Source: Paludibacteraceae bacterium
Lineage (GTDB): Bacteria > Bacteroidota > Bacteroidia > Bacteroidales > Paludibacteraceae
Length of the DNA stretch: 64,000 nucleotides
Assembly (NCBI GenBank): GCA_024401455.1
Contig: JAKSLA010000003.1
Span: forward strand, 1 to 64,000
Direction: 5' to 3'
Position numbers and translations under genes: made by a program. Position 1 is the first letter of the stretch; each line of letters begins with the position of its first letter. This document shows positions 44,977 through 53,955 of the stretch, one piece after another. The notes beneath the pieces are model-generated. The model saw only the letters and a list, made by a program, of their open reading frames with translations. It did not search any database and was not told where the DNA came from.

Positions 44977-46329
44977 ATGCGAAGATTGTTTTTGGGTGGA
45001 CTTCTATTGTCTTCTGTATGTGGTGCTTATGCTTCGTCGGGAGACAATGTTGTGGACGAGATTGCTTGGATCGTAGGTGATGAGGCCATTTTGCGTTCGG
45101 ATGTAGAGGAGATGCGCATGCGTTATCAGTATGAGGGCACTCAGGTGGTGGGTGACCCCTATTGCTTTATTCCCGAACAGTTGGCTCTTCAGAAGTTGTA
45201 TCTTGACCAAGCGAAGATAGATAGTATTTCGGCAGACGAAAAGAGTGTCTCTACTCAAGTGGATATGCGTATCAATTATTTGATTGGTCAAATCGGCTCA
45301 AAAGAGAAGGTGGAGGAGTATTTCAAGAAGACGATGCCTGTCTTGAAGGAGGAGTTGCGCGAGATGGTAACGAATCAGCAAATCATTTCTCAAATGCAAC
45401 GCAAGATTGTAGGTGATATCAAGGTTACGCCCGCCGAAGTGAGCCGTTTCTTCTCGAAGATGCCGGAAGATAGCATTCCGACGGTACCCACTAAGGTGGA
45501 GGTACAATTGATTACCGTTTCTCCTGAGGTTTCGAAAGAAGCCGTTGAGGAGGTGAAATCTCGTTTGCGTGATTTCCAAAATCGAGTAGAGACAGGAGAG
45601 TCAGAGTTTTCCACGTTGGCTATTCTCTATTCGGAGGATACGGAGTCGGCCAAGCGAGGTGGAGAAATCGGTTTCTTGGGTAAGGGACAATTGGTTCCTG
45701 AGTATGCCAATGTGGCTTATGCTTTACAAGACCCAAAGAAGGTGTCAAAAATTGTAGAATCTGAATTTGGTTTTCATATCATACAACTTGTCGAGCGTCG
45801 TGGCGATCGAGTGAATACTCGCCATATCTTGATGAAACCTAAAATTTCACTTTTGGCCAAGGACAATGCGAAGAAGCGTTTGGACAGTGTGGCTACAACC
45901 GTCCGCAAGGGCATTCTCTCATTTGAGCAGGCAGTTTCTCTCTATTCGGATGATAAAAACACGAAGAATAGTTTGGGATTGATGATCAATCCTAAGACGG
46001 GAACCTCAAAATTCCAATTGCAGGAGTTGCCTCAAGAGGTTTCCAAAGTTGTATATGGATTGAAGGATAATGAAATTTCAGAGCCATTCATGATGATCAA
46101 CGCGCAAGGGAAGGAGGTCTTTGCAATTGCCAAATTGAAGACCAATGTTCAATCTCACAAGGCTAACATCGTTGATGATTACTTGGAGTTGAAGGAGATG
46201 TGCGTGGCGAAACGTCGTGAGGAAAAGTTGGAACAATGGGTACGTTCTAAGCAATCTTCCATCTATGTTCGTATTGACGAGAAATGGAGAAATTGCGAAT
46301 TCCAGTATCCAGGTTGGGTGAAGGAGTAA
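44977..46329 (+). CDS. surA: SurA-type periplasmic chaperone/peptidyl-prolyl isomerase
   Basis: A 450-residue exported protein (signal peptide about 1-19) with a SurA N-terminal chaperone region (VVDEIAWIVGDEAILRSDVE, typical SurA) and two parvulin-like domains (about 170-275 with SEFGFHIIQL, and 278-390 starting NTRHILMKP). SurA guides outer-membrane proteins to the BAM complex. It starts 2 bases after the upstream lipoprotein stop. The symbol is assigned by architecture. Confidence 0.9.
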   Translation: MRRLFLGGLLLSSVCGAYASSGDNVVDEIAWIVGDEAILRSDVEEMRMRYQYEGTQVVGDPYCFIPEQLALQKLYLDQAKIDSISADEKSVSTQVDMRINYLIGQIGSKEKVEEYFKKTMPVLKEELREMVTNQQIISQMQRKIVGDIKVTPAEVSRFFSKMPEDSIPTVPTKVEVQLITVSPEVSKEAVEEVKSRLRDFQNRVETGESEFSTLAILYSEDTESAKRGGEIGFLGKGQLVPEYANVAYALQDPKKVSKIVESEFGFHIIQLVERRGDRVNTRHILMKPKISLLAKDNAKKRLDSVATTVRKGILSFEQAVSLYSDDKNTKNSLGLMINPKTGTSKFQLQELPQEVSKVVYGLKDNEISEPFMMINAQGKEVFAIAKLKTNVQSHKANIVDDYLELKEMCVAKRREEKLEQWVRSKQSSIYVRIDEKWRNCEFQYPGWVKE

Positions 46330-46363
46330 TTCTGCGCCTTGAGTATTTAATTATTTGAGATAA

Positions 46364-47905
46364 ATGAGACGTATAACTTTTATAATATTGTTGTTGTCCT
46401 CTTTCTTAGGCGTGGCAAATGCCGAAAAGGTGGCCAATGTCGTGTTGGAGAATAGTGAGTCCCTCTCGTTTGACAAGAGCCGCGGCTCTTCCATTCAGGT
46501 ACTGAAGGGAAACGTGCGTTTTCGTCATGACAATGCTGTGATGTATTGTGATAGTGCTTATTTCTACGACGGACAGAACTCTTTTGATGCGTTTGGCCGA
46601 GTAAAGGTAGTGCAGGCAGACACGATTACGGTTACTTGCAACAAGATGTTCTACGATGGAAATGCTCGTCTATTGCGAGCTCGTGGAGATGTGGTGATGG
46701 ACAATCGTAAGTTTAAACTATATACTGATAATTTCGACTTTTATCGTGATGCCAACTATGGACTTTATTTCAATGGCGGCAAGATTGTTGACCCTCAGTT
46801 TGAGTTGACGTCGGAAAAAGGATATTACTATCCGGCCACCAAGAGTACGGCCTTCAAGAATGACGTCAATCTTGTAAGTGCAAGTTTTACGATTAAGAGC
46901 GATACGTTGCTTTATAATTCTGCGCGCGAAGTGGCGACGCTTGTGGGACCATCTCATGTATATTACAAAGATTATACGGTATATACGGAGAATGGTTGGG
47001 CAGGTACGAAAACGAACGATGGAGCATTGTATGACTATTCTATCATTACCAGCCAATCGGGTATGAAAGTTACGGCAGACAGCATTAAGTTCAACAAGAA
47101 TCAAGGTTGGGCCAAGGCATATCATAATTTGGTGATGACCGATTCTGTCAATGGTGTTGAAGTCAGGGGTAACTATGGATATTTTGTTCAGGAGCCTCAG
47201 TTGGCCATCGTTTCAGGAGTTCCTTATGCCAAAAAGTATGTGCCGAACAATGCCAAGGAAGATACGCTGTTCTTGCATGCGGACACGTTGAAATACATTA
47301 CGGTTGATTCTACGGAGAAGGTGATGAGGGCTTACAACAATGTGCGTTTCTTCCGTAATGATATTCAAGGAAAATGTGATTCATTGCTTTATTCATCGGC
47401 CGATTCTATCTTGCAGATGCACATCCAGCCGATGATATGGTCGGAACAGAATCAACTCTCCGGCGAACAGATAAATGTTCATATGGAAGGCTCATCTCCG
47501 AAGAAGATTCATATCACGAATCAAGCGATGATTGTTTCTAAAAGCGAGGGCTTGGAGGGGGTTGACTACGAATGTTACAACCAGTTGAGCAGTCGTGAGT
47601 CGATTGGCTATATGGAGAATAAGCAACTTCGTCGCATCGATATGAAAGGAATGGCTCATTCCATCTATTTCCCTGAAAACAAAGGCGGTGGTGATGCTAT
47701 GATGAATACGGCAGAAGGCGAGTTGATGCAGATTTATCTAAAGGATAAGAAGTTGGAGAAAATCGTTATGAAACCAAGTCCTAAAGGTGTTCTGTATCCT
47801 TTGGAAAAAGTGGAAAAAAGGGATATGTACCTTCGTGGATTTGCATGGTCTGAAAAGGATCGTCCTTCGTCTTGGAAGGATATTTTTAGGCATACGAAGA
47901 AGTAG
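46364..47905 (+). CDS. OstA/LptA-like organic solvent tolerance protein
   Basis: A 513-residue exported protein (signal peptide about 1-20, ending GVANA). It consists of repeated short beta-strands with the OstA pattern (LKGNVRFRHDNAVMYCDSAYF, ARGDVVMDNRKFKLYTDNFDFY, and later LYNSAREVATLVGPSHVYYKDYTVYTENGWAGT). OstA/LptA proteins bridge the periplasm for lipopolysaccharide, which connects it to lptB at the start of the window. It is longer than E. coli LptA, as in other Bacteroidota. It is the last gene of the envelope operon. Confidence 0.9.
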   Translation: MRRITFIILLLSSFLGVANAEKVANVVLENSESLSFDKSRGSSIQVLKGNVRFRHDNAVMYCDSAYFYDGQNSFDAFGRVKVVQADTITVTCNKMFYDGNARLLRARGDVVMDNRKFKLYTDNFDFYRDANYGLYFNGGKIVDPQFELTSEKGYYYPATKSTAFKNDVNLVSASFTIKSDTLLYNSAREVATLVGPSHVYYKDYTVYTENGWAGTKTNDGALYDYSIITSQSGMKVTADSIKFNKNQGWAKAYHNLVMTDSVNGVEVRGNYGYFVQEPQLAIVSGVPYAKKYVPNNAKEDTLFLHADTLKYITVDSTEKVMRAYNNVRFFRNDIQGKCDSLLYSSADSILQMHIQPMIWSEQNQLSGEQINVHMEGSSPKKIHITNQAMIVSKSEGLEGVDYECYNQLSSRESIGYMENKQLRRIDMKGMAHSIYFPENKGGGDAMMNTAEGELMQIYLKDKKLEKIVMKPSPKGVLYPLEKVEKRDMYLRGFAWSEKDRPSSWKDIFRHTKK

Positions 47906-48019
47906 AAGGAACTTCTGAAATTAGAATATTGAGGTGTTTATCGAAAAAATCCCCTCCCCCCTAAAATCAGTAAGTATAAAATATGGCATCGTCAGCACAT
48001 TGAGAGTTGGCGGTGCTCT

Positions 48020-48049
48020 TTGTTTTTTGAGGGAACCATCAAAAAACAA
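48020..48049. other. AT-rich perfect hairpin after the envelope operon
   Basis: TTGTTTTTTGA and TCAAAAAACAA form a perfect 11-bp inverted repeat with an 8-base loop. An imperfect GC-containing hairpin (AGCAC/GTGCT) lies just before it. Together they may terminate the operon. Confidence 0.5.
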
Positions 48050-48164
48050 GATATCAGTTGAATCATTGCCACTGTGGTAATCTGAGTTGCATTAAAGTTG
48101 CGTTTGATAGTGTTTGTTTTGCTGTTGTTTGTGTCGAAAATTTTGGTCAAACGAAATACTTTGC

Positions 48165-48172
48165 TAATTTTG
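48165..48172 (+). promoter_or_regulatory. -7 promoter element before the AT-rich helicase segment
   Basis: TAATTTTG preceded by TTTTGG at 48141-48146, at a spacing that fits the -33/-7 pair of Bacteroidota. Confidence 0.55.
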
Positions 48173-48284
48173 TCGGAGGAAAGAATTTAGTCTGAATTGT
48201 ATAATAATAGTTTTCAAATGAAATCGGGTTTGCAATTAGTGATGAATTCTAATTTGTTTTGGTGTTTATATAAATAGAAAATGT

Positions 48285-48473
48285 ATGGATGATAGTGATA
48301 ATTTGTTCGGATTAGATTCTATAGATATAGTCAAGAACGAAAAAGAGAAAGTTTTTTATGAATTGGAAAAAGAAATGTCCCCTTCCCTAAAAATACTTCT
48401 TGATGGGCTGGATAATAGTGTTTTTTTCGATATCTATGGAGATGTTATCAATGAAAAGGTCGATGAAAATTGA
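48285..48473 (+). CDS. Small acidic ORF of unknown function
   Basis: A 62-residue acidic frame downstream of a promoter match, in AT-rich sequence unlike the flanking housekeeping genes. It is helical in character with no recognised motif. It could be a real small gene associated with the helicase at 48706 or a chance frame. Confidence 0.35.
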   Translation: MDDSDNLFGLDSIDIVKNEKEKVFYELEKEMSPSLKILLDGLDNSVFFDIYGDVINEKVDEN

Positions 48474-48705
48474 TTGTGTAATATGTTTTTTTTGTAAATT
48501 TGATTCTAATGCTTGATACATAAATCTTTTGGCGAGTTGTATTTAAAAAGAGCATGAGTATTTAATGTTGTACTAATACCATTCTTATAAGCTAAGCCTG
48601 CAGTCATTTGTCTGTCAGAGAGTTTCTCCCCAAAAGTTTATTGAGGCATATTGTAAGTAAACTTATGTTTAGTGAAACATTAATTAGTCGTCAAAAAGAA
48701 ACGAT
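48474..48705. other. Gap before the helicase gene
   Basis: AT-rich, no gene and no clear promoter match seen. Confidence 0.4.
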
Positions 48706-51555
48706 ATGATAATAACCGTTGTTGCTGTATTGTTTTTGTTGTTAGCTGCTTTGATACTTTGGGGATTGAAGGTGTACAAAGAAAACACAGAAATTTTGAA
48801 TTTAACTCCAAATGTTAATGATGCATTATTAGAGTTGGGGTTGTTAAACTCTGATGATAGACGCTTCCTTAAGGAAGAAGCTTCTCGATATAAGGAAAAA
48901 TATGCTCCGTTGCAATCCGAAATTCTTAGGGTTTCTACGTCGAAATGGGGAATTTCAAGGATCATAAAAAAGTCGGGCATAGTCTCTTTTTTAGAGGCTT
49001 ATTCCAATATAGACATAGATGTTATTAAGAATAATGAGTTGCGTGATAAGGTGGAGTTCATTGATGAAAATTTTGACAAGTATTTAAAAGAATTGGATAG
49101 TTTCATTTCAGATAACCATTATTTCTCTTATACAGAATGTTTTGATTTGAAAAATGACATAAAAGAATTTAGATGTGCAGTAAAACAACTTGTGCAAGAA
49201 AAGAAACTCGGTCTATTGGCAGACGAGAAGAATGTACTATCTTTTTATGAAAGAACATCTGATTTGGATGTAATTAGGCAGAAACATAATAATTTGTTTG
49301 TAGAGCGAGAACTGCAGAACAGAAAGGATTTTTTTGATAAAGCTCTTGCTTATCCATTGGATATACAGCAGAGACAAAGTATTGTGAAATTAGAAGATAA
49401 TTGCCTTGTAATTGCCAGTGCGGGAAGTGGAAAGACTAGTACTATGATGGGAAAAATCAAATATTTGGTTAGTTGTAGGAAAGAAAAACCAGAAGATATA
49501 CTGACGATTACATATACTAGGAAAGCATCTGAAGAATTGTCCGGTCGTATGAATAATAGTGGTTTGAAATGTCTTACATTTCATAAGTTGGCAATGGAGA
49601 TAATAGCAAAAACGACAGGACGTATGCCATCAATAGCAGAAGCAAACTTATTTGTGAAAGTTTTTTATAAGAAATTGGAGGAGTCATCTTTTAAAAGTTC
49701 TGTAGTGAAATACCTTTTGGATTATCAATGTTGTATGACCGAATCTATTGAATATGATACAGTTGAACAATACGTGCAAGATCGGAAAAAGTATGGTAAT
49801 CAGGCTTTGTTCTCGGATATGGATGGGAAATTTATATTTACAAAAAGTGAAGAAGAAAAAAAGATAGTTAGTTATTTGACGAAATTAGGGGTTCGGTTCC
49901 GTTATGAAGAAGTATATCCTTATAAAGTGTATGATGATAAATATAGGCAATATAAACCAGATTTTACAATCTACTATGAAGATTCTAATCATAAAAATCA
50001 GGTAGTATATTTGGAACATTTTGGTGTTGACAAATTTGGTAATGTTCCGAAATGGTTCGGAAATGGAACCATTCACGGCTATAATAGAGCTAACGCAGTG
50101 TATAAGGAGAGTATGCGTTGGAAAAAGAATTTGCATTATGAAAAGGGTACCCAACTTGTATTTACTACTAGTGGAGATTTTCACTTAGGAATAGTAGAGG
50201 CACGTTTGGAAGAAATGTTACGAAGTGCTGGTGTTCCAATTCATAAAAAGAATGATGACGAGCTGTATAATTTGATAATGCGAAGAAGTCGAAGTTTGGA
50301 GAAGTCTGTGCTTAATATGTGTCAAAGTTTTATTTCTCTAATGAAGGCAAATGATTGTACAATTGAGAATGCTTTGAAAAAAGCCCAAAGTGAGGGGTCT
50401 GATAGAAACATATTTGTTATAGAAAAGTTGATGACCCCTTTGTATGAGAGTTACCAGCAGGAATTACTAAGACGAGGTGAGCAGGATTTCACGGATGTCA
50501 TATTAGAAGCGACGGAAATTTGTTCTTTAGGTAGATGGAAAAATTATCGACATATTTTGGTGGACGAATTTCAAGATTTGTCAATGGATCGCTATAGATT
50601 CTTGTCGGCTTTAAGAAATGGAGATGGAACGAAACCTGCAAAATTATATTGTGTTGGGGATGACTGGCAAAGTATATATAGGTTCTCTGGTAGTGATATG
50701 GCTTTGTTTTCGCGGTTTAGTGATTATTTTGGATATACGGAAGAATGTAGAATAGAGACTACTTATAGATTTGGGTATCCATTAATAGGGGTTAGTTCTG
50801 ATTTTGTGATGAAAAACCCTATGCAAAAGAGGAAGAATGTGAATCCTCGAATGGTGAAAAACCCTCAATTTGAGTATTGGCAAAAGAATGAAGCAGTCGG
50901 AAAGGAAGATGCTCCTTCTGAAATGGTTCCATTAGTGAAGACTGATATTGAATTTAAGAAGTATTCGGATGATGTTATGGTTTATAGTGATATTGCTGAA
51001 ATAGTGGAACAGTTACCTAAAGATAAAAATATTTATATACTTGGTAGATATTCATATGATGTTCTTGTGTTAGGAGATTGTATAGAAGAAAACCATAATA
51101 CGGGTGATATCTATATTAAGTTTCAAGACAGAAAAGTTCGATATTTGACCGTCCATAGTAGCAAAGGATTGGAAGCAGATTATGTGTTTCTCTTGAATTG
51201 TAATGCAGGTGTTTATGGATTTCCTTCTCAAGTAGCAGATGATCCTGTATTGAATTATGTACTAAGTCAAAATGATACATATGATTTTGCTGAAGAGCGT
51301 AGAGTCTTTTACGTCGGTATAACTAGGGCTAAAATAAAAACATATGTTATGTACCACCAAAAAAAACCTTCTGTTTTTGTTTCTGAATTGATAGATAGTG
51401 AAGGGGATAATGTAGATGCTTGTCCTATATGCAAATGTGGGCATAAAGTAGTAGTGAAAGCCGGTTGCGCTAGTAATGGAACTCCCTATCGTGTTATAGG
51501 CTGTAGTAATAGCAATTATGGGTGTACCTATTATGAAAGGCAATTTGATAATTAG
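48706..51555 (+). CDS. Membrane-anchored HelD/UvrD-type helicase with nuclease-like insert and C-terminal zinc finger
   Basis: A 949-residue superfamily I helicase. A hydrophobic N-terminal segment (about 3-20) predicts a membrane anchor. A helical region of ~200 residues follows, then Walker A ASAGSGKT at 237-244, Walker B VDEFQD near 620, GDDWQSIYRFSGSD, HSSKGLEADYVFLLN and VFYVGITRAK. Between the two helicase halves (~385-500) lies a segment with the pattern YKPDFTIYY ... VYLEHFG, typical of the PD-(D/E)XK-like insert in helicase IV (HelD). The C-terminus has six or more cysteines in a topoisomerase-type C4 finger (CPICKCGHKVVV ... CSNSNYGC). Base and codon use are AT-rich (AGA, ATA, TTA), unlike the neighbours, so transfer is plausible. 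Confidence 0.88.
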   Translation: MIITVVAVLFLLLAALILWGLKVYKENTEILNLTPNVNDALLELGLLNSDDRRFLKEEASRYKEKYAPLQSEILRVSTSKWGISRIIKKSGIVSFLEAYSNIDIDVIKNNELRDKVEFIDENFDKYLKELDSFISDNHYFSYTECFDLKNDIKEFRCAVKQLVQEKKLGLLADEKNVLSFYERTSDLDVIRQKHNNLFVERELQNRKDFFDKALAYPLDIQQRQSIVKLEDNCLVIASAGSGKTSTMMGKIKYLVSCRKEKPEDILTITYTRKASEELSGRMNNSGLKCLTFHKLAMEIIAKTTGRMPSIAEANLFVKVFYKKLEESSFKSSVVKYLLDYQCCMTESIEYDTVEQYVQDRKKYGNQALFSDMDGKFIFTKSEEEKKIVSYLTKLGVRFRYEEVYPYKVYDDKYRQYKPDFTIYYEDSNHKNQVVYLEHFGVDKFGNVPKWFGNGTIHGYNRANAVYKESMRWKKNLHYEKGTQLVFTTSGDFHLGIVEARLEEMLRSAGVPIHKKNDDELYNLIMRRSRSLEKSVLNMCQSFISLMKANDCTIENALKKAQSEGSDRNIFVIEKLMTPLYESYQQELLRRGEQDFTDVILEATEICSLGRWKNYRHILVDEFQDLSMDRYRFLSALRNGDGTKPAKLYCVGDDWQSIYRFSGSDMALFSRFSDYFGYTEECRIETTYRFGYPLIGVSSDFVMKNPMQKRKNVNPRMVKNPQFEYWQKNEAVGKEDAPSEMVPLVKTDIEFKKYSDDVMVYSDIAEIVEQLPKDKNIYILGRYSYDVLVLGDCIEENHNTGDIYIKFQDRKVRYLTVHSSKGLEADYVFLLNCNAGVYGFPSQVADDPVLNYVLSQNDTYDFAEERRVFYVGITRAKIKTYVMYHQKKPSVFVSELIDSEGDNVDACPICKCGHKVVVKAGCASNGTPYRVIGCSNSNYGCTYYERQFDN

Positions 51556-51730
51556 TCCTTATATATGGACTCAAACATAGAAATTACAGTAGTAAAGCGT
51601 TATGTTAGTGTTAATAGGAGGAAGTGTACAATTAAAATCATTCGGAACCCAAGAAAAAAATCCTTGTTTCATGATAATTTTTTCAAGAAATCTATTTTCT
51701 TTGTAAAACGAACTTCTAATGATTGCCGGT

Positions 51731-52651
51731 ATGAAGAAAATAGTAATCTTATTGTCTCTTATTTTATCGTTTAACGCAACGATGGCCCTTGCAAAGGGGG
51801 GTGATGTGAAAATCGACGAGAAGACATTCCCCGACGAAATGTTTAGGGAATTTATCCTTTCTCAAGATTATGGGCAAGATAATGTCTTGTCTGTGGCCGA
51901 GATTGACACCATTAGATTGATGGATTGCAAATCGCAATGGATTAGAAGTTTGAAGGGAATTGAGTATTTCGTGGCTCTGACGGATTTGGATGTGAGCGAA
52001 AATCCGATTTCTACATTGGATCTTAGTCGTTTCCTTTCGTTGAAAAGGCTTAATTGCAATGAGACGCAAATCAAATTATTGGATGTGAGCCACAATGAAT
52101 CATTGACGGAGTTGAAGTGCGACCATAATAAACTCTCTTTCTTGAATGTGAGTAAGAATCTTTCCTTGAGAAAGTTACATTGCAGAAGAAATAACCTTCG
52201 TGCGTTGGATGTGACAAATAATACGGCTTTGACGGAGTTGTCTTGCGAGGGAAACCACATCTCGTCGTTGGATGTAAGCAAAAACGAAGCCTTGAAGTAT
52301 TTGACTTGCAGAAACAATAAGTTGTCCGCTTTGGATGTTTCTAAGAATAAGGGGTTGACGGTGTTGACCTGCTCAAGCAATCAACTCGCCGTGTTGGATG
52401 TGAGCGAGAACGAAAGTTTGGTGATGTTCAACTGTGGAAGAAATAAACTCACTTCGTTGAATGTGAGTCAGAATGCGGATTTGAGAATGTTGAACTGCTC
52501 CAATAATAAAATCACCGCCTTGGACCTTCGTCAAAACATTGATTTGAGGGAGGTGTTCTGCAAGGGGAATCCGCTTCCATCCGTCTCTATTCTCTATGAT
52601 GATTTCATCATATTTGAACATCCGGAAAATTGTCAGGTTGTCAAGCCTTGA
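51731..52651 (+). CDS. Secreted leucine-rich repeat protein
   Basis: A 306-residue exported protein (signal peptide about 1-21, ending ALAKG). After a short cap domain it holds about nine consecutive repeats of 21 residues with the pattern L-x-x-L-x-C-x-x-N-x-L-x-x-L-D-V-S-x-N, a bacteroidal internalin-like LRR type with a cysteine. No type IX sorting domain is visible, so it is probably periplasmic or surface-attached by other means. Its stop lies 2 bases from the stop of the convergent PAP2 gene. The start at 51731 is chosen because it gives the signal peptide directly. Confidence 0.88.
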   Translation: MKKIVILLSLILSFNATMALAKGGDVKIDEKTFPDEMFREFILSQDYGQDNVLSVAEIDTIRLMDCKSQWIRSLKGIEYFVALTDLDVSENPISTLDLSRFLSLKRLNCNETQIKLLDVSHNESLTELKCDHNKLSFLNVSKNLSLRKLHCRRNNLRALDVTNNTALTELSCEGNHISSLDVSKNEALKYLTCRNNKLSALDVSKNKGLTVLTCSSNQLAVLDVSENESLVMFNCGRNKLTSLNVSQNADLRMLNCSNNKITALDLRQNIDLREVFCKGNPLPSVSILYDDFIIFEHPENCQVVKP

Positions 52652-52653
52652 TC

Positions 52654-53946
52654 TCAGTTTAGCGCCACATTGAGGCCCACCTCCATTGTCAGATTATGAA
52701 CTCGGGGAGTGTTGCCCCCGAATTGGTAGAATTGGTAGCGCGCATTGGAACTCGTGTAGTTGGCGGCAAGATTTAGAGCCATGCTTTTATAGAGCAGAAT
52801 GTGTAGAAATGCGCCACCTTCCATTTGCCACCCATAGGCGTATTCGTCGTATAAGATGCGGTCTGGAACTCCTTCTATGATTTTATCTACATTGAACGAG
52901 AATGAACTGCCAAATCCATAAAGATATTTTCCTCCAATCAAGACTCTATCGCTTAAGGCTTGTGATAAATATAGTCCAGGAGCAATGCTGTAATTTTTGG
53001 CTCTGTAGTTGGATTCGAGTTGTAGGTTGGGATTTGCTGATTCGAAGATGTTGTATAGTGCGGTCATTTTGCCTCCTATACCGATGTGCTTGAACGGGAA
53101 GAAGGCTCCTTCAATGGCATACCCATATCCGAACTTATGGTCAAAACGCAGAATGTTTTCTCCGATTTGTGTCTCGATGTCGTTGCCGACTGGGGCACAG
53201 ATGGCGTTTAATCCGAAGAAACTCGGATTGCCTTTCTTATAAGTGATGCCGTTGGGTTGTTCGTGGAATAGGCGGTCGTTGATGATGTAGCCTAACTCAC
53301 CTGCCATGATGCCCATGCCAGCGCCTGCCAGCACATCGGACGTCCAGTGCTTGTTGTTTAGTATTCTGCTGATTCCGACGAACGAAGCGCAGGCATATCC
53401 TCCGATGCTATACCAAGGGCTTATGCCTCCATATTCTTTGTGTAGCAATGTGGCAGAAGTGAATGCCGTCATTGTATGCCCTGATGGGAAAGAGTTGCGC
53501 TCATACTCGTTGTAGGGGCGTGTACGGCCTGTCGTGTTTTTAAATCCCTCCGTAAAACTAATGCTCATCATTGACGAGAAGAGGGTGGCGGAAAGCATCT
53601 CTTTCCAACTTTTACTTCGCCCCTTGATGCCTGCACAACGCAAAGAGAGGAATGCTACACCAGGCGCCACTTGTAGAAAATCGTCGTATCCGTATTGGTA
53701 ATTAGGGGCAATCTCATTGCGGAAATCTCTGATTTCGTAGTCGTAATGCCCTATAAGAGTTGATCCAAGGAACAACGAAGCGGGAGCAATGGCTTTTTTG
53801 ACCAATGTCCAGTCGTCTTGTGTTGTGTGTATTCGTGTGGAGTCAGACAGCGGAGAGGCTCCGAACAGTTGGACGGAAGAGGTGAAAAGAAGGCCACCCA
53901 ATAGGGTAGCCCTCATTCTGCCTCTTTGTTTGTTAAGATGCACCAT
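52654..53946 (-). CDS. PAP2 phosphatase fused to an outer-membrane barrel-like domain
   Basis: A 430-residue protein. An exported N-terminus precedes a PAP2/acid-phosphatase domain with all three motifs: KNTTGRTRP at 136-144, PSGH at 154-157 and SRILNNKHWTSD at 193-204. From ~245 to the end the sequence turns into alternating aromatic strands with Gly/Asn turns and ends in LNVALN, like an outer-membrane beta-barrel. Substrates of this architecture may be lipid phosphates, for example lipid A phosphates; that is inference. It is the last gene of a minus-strand unit with the lipoprotein and rnr genes. If the ATG at 53916 is used, the signal peptide is shorter. Confidence 0.85.
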   Translation of the reverse strand: MVHLNKQRGRMRATLLGGLLFTSSVQLFGASPLSDSTRIHTTQDDWTLVKKAIAPASLFLGSTLIGHYDYEIRDFRNEIAPNYQYGYDDFLQVAPGVAFLSLRCAGIKGRSKSWKEMLSATLFSSMMSISFTEGFKNTTGRTRPYNEYERNSFPSGHTMTAFTSATLLHKEYGGISPWYSIGGYACASFVGISRILNNKHWTSDVLAGAGMGIMAGELGYIINDRLFHEQPNGITYKKGNPSFFGLNAICAPVGNDIETQIGENILRFDHKFGYGYAIEGAFFPFKHIGIGGKMTALYNIFESANPNLQLESNYRAKNYSIAPGLYLSQALSDRVLIGGKYLYGFGSSFSFNVDKIIEGVPDRILYDEYAYGWQMEGGAFLHILLYKSMALNLAANYTSSNARYQFYQFGGNTPRVHNLTMEVGLNVALN

Positions 53947-53955
53947 AAAGTGTTT

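Noticed and set aside
51565..51774. 69-codon frame between the helicase and the LRR gene
   Set aside because: It overlaps the LRR signal peptide in another frame, with no promoter match and no recognisable feature; probably chance in AT-rich DNA.
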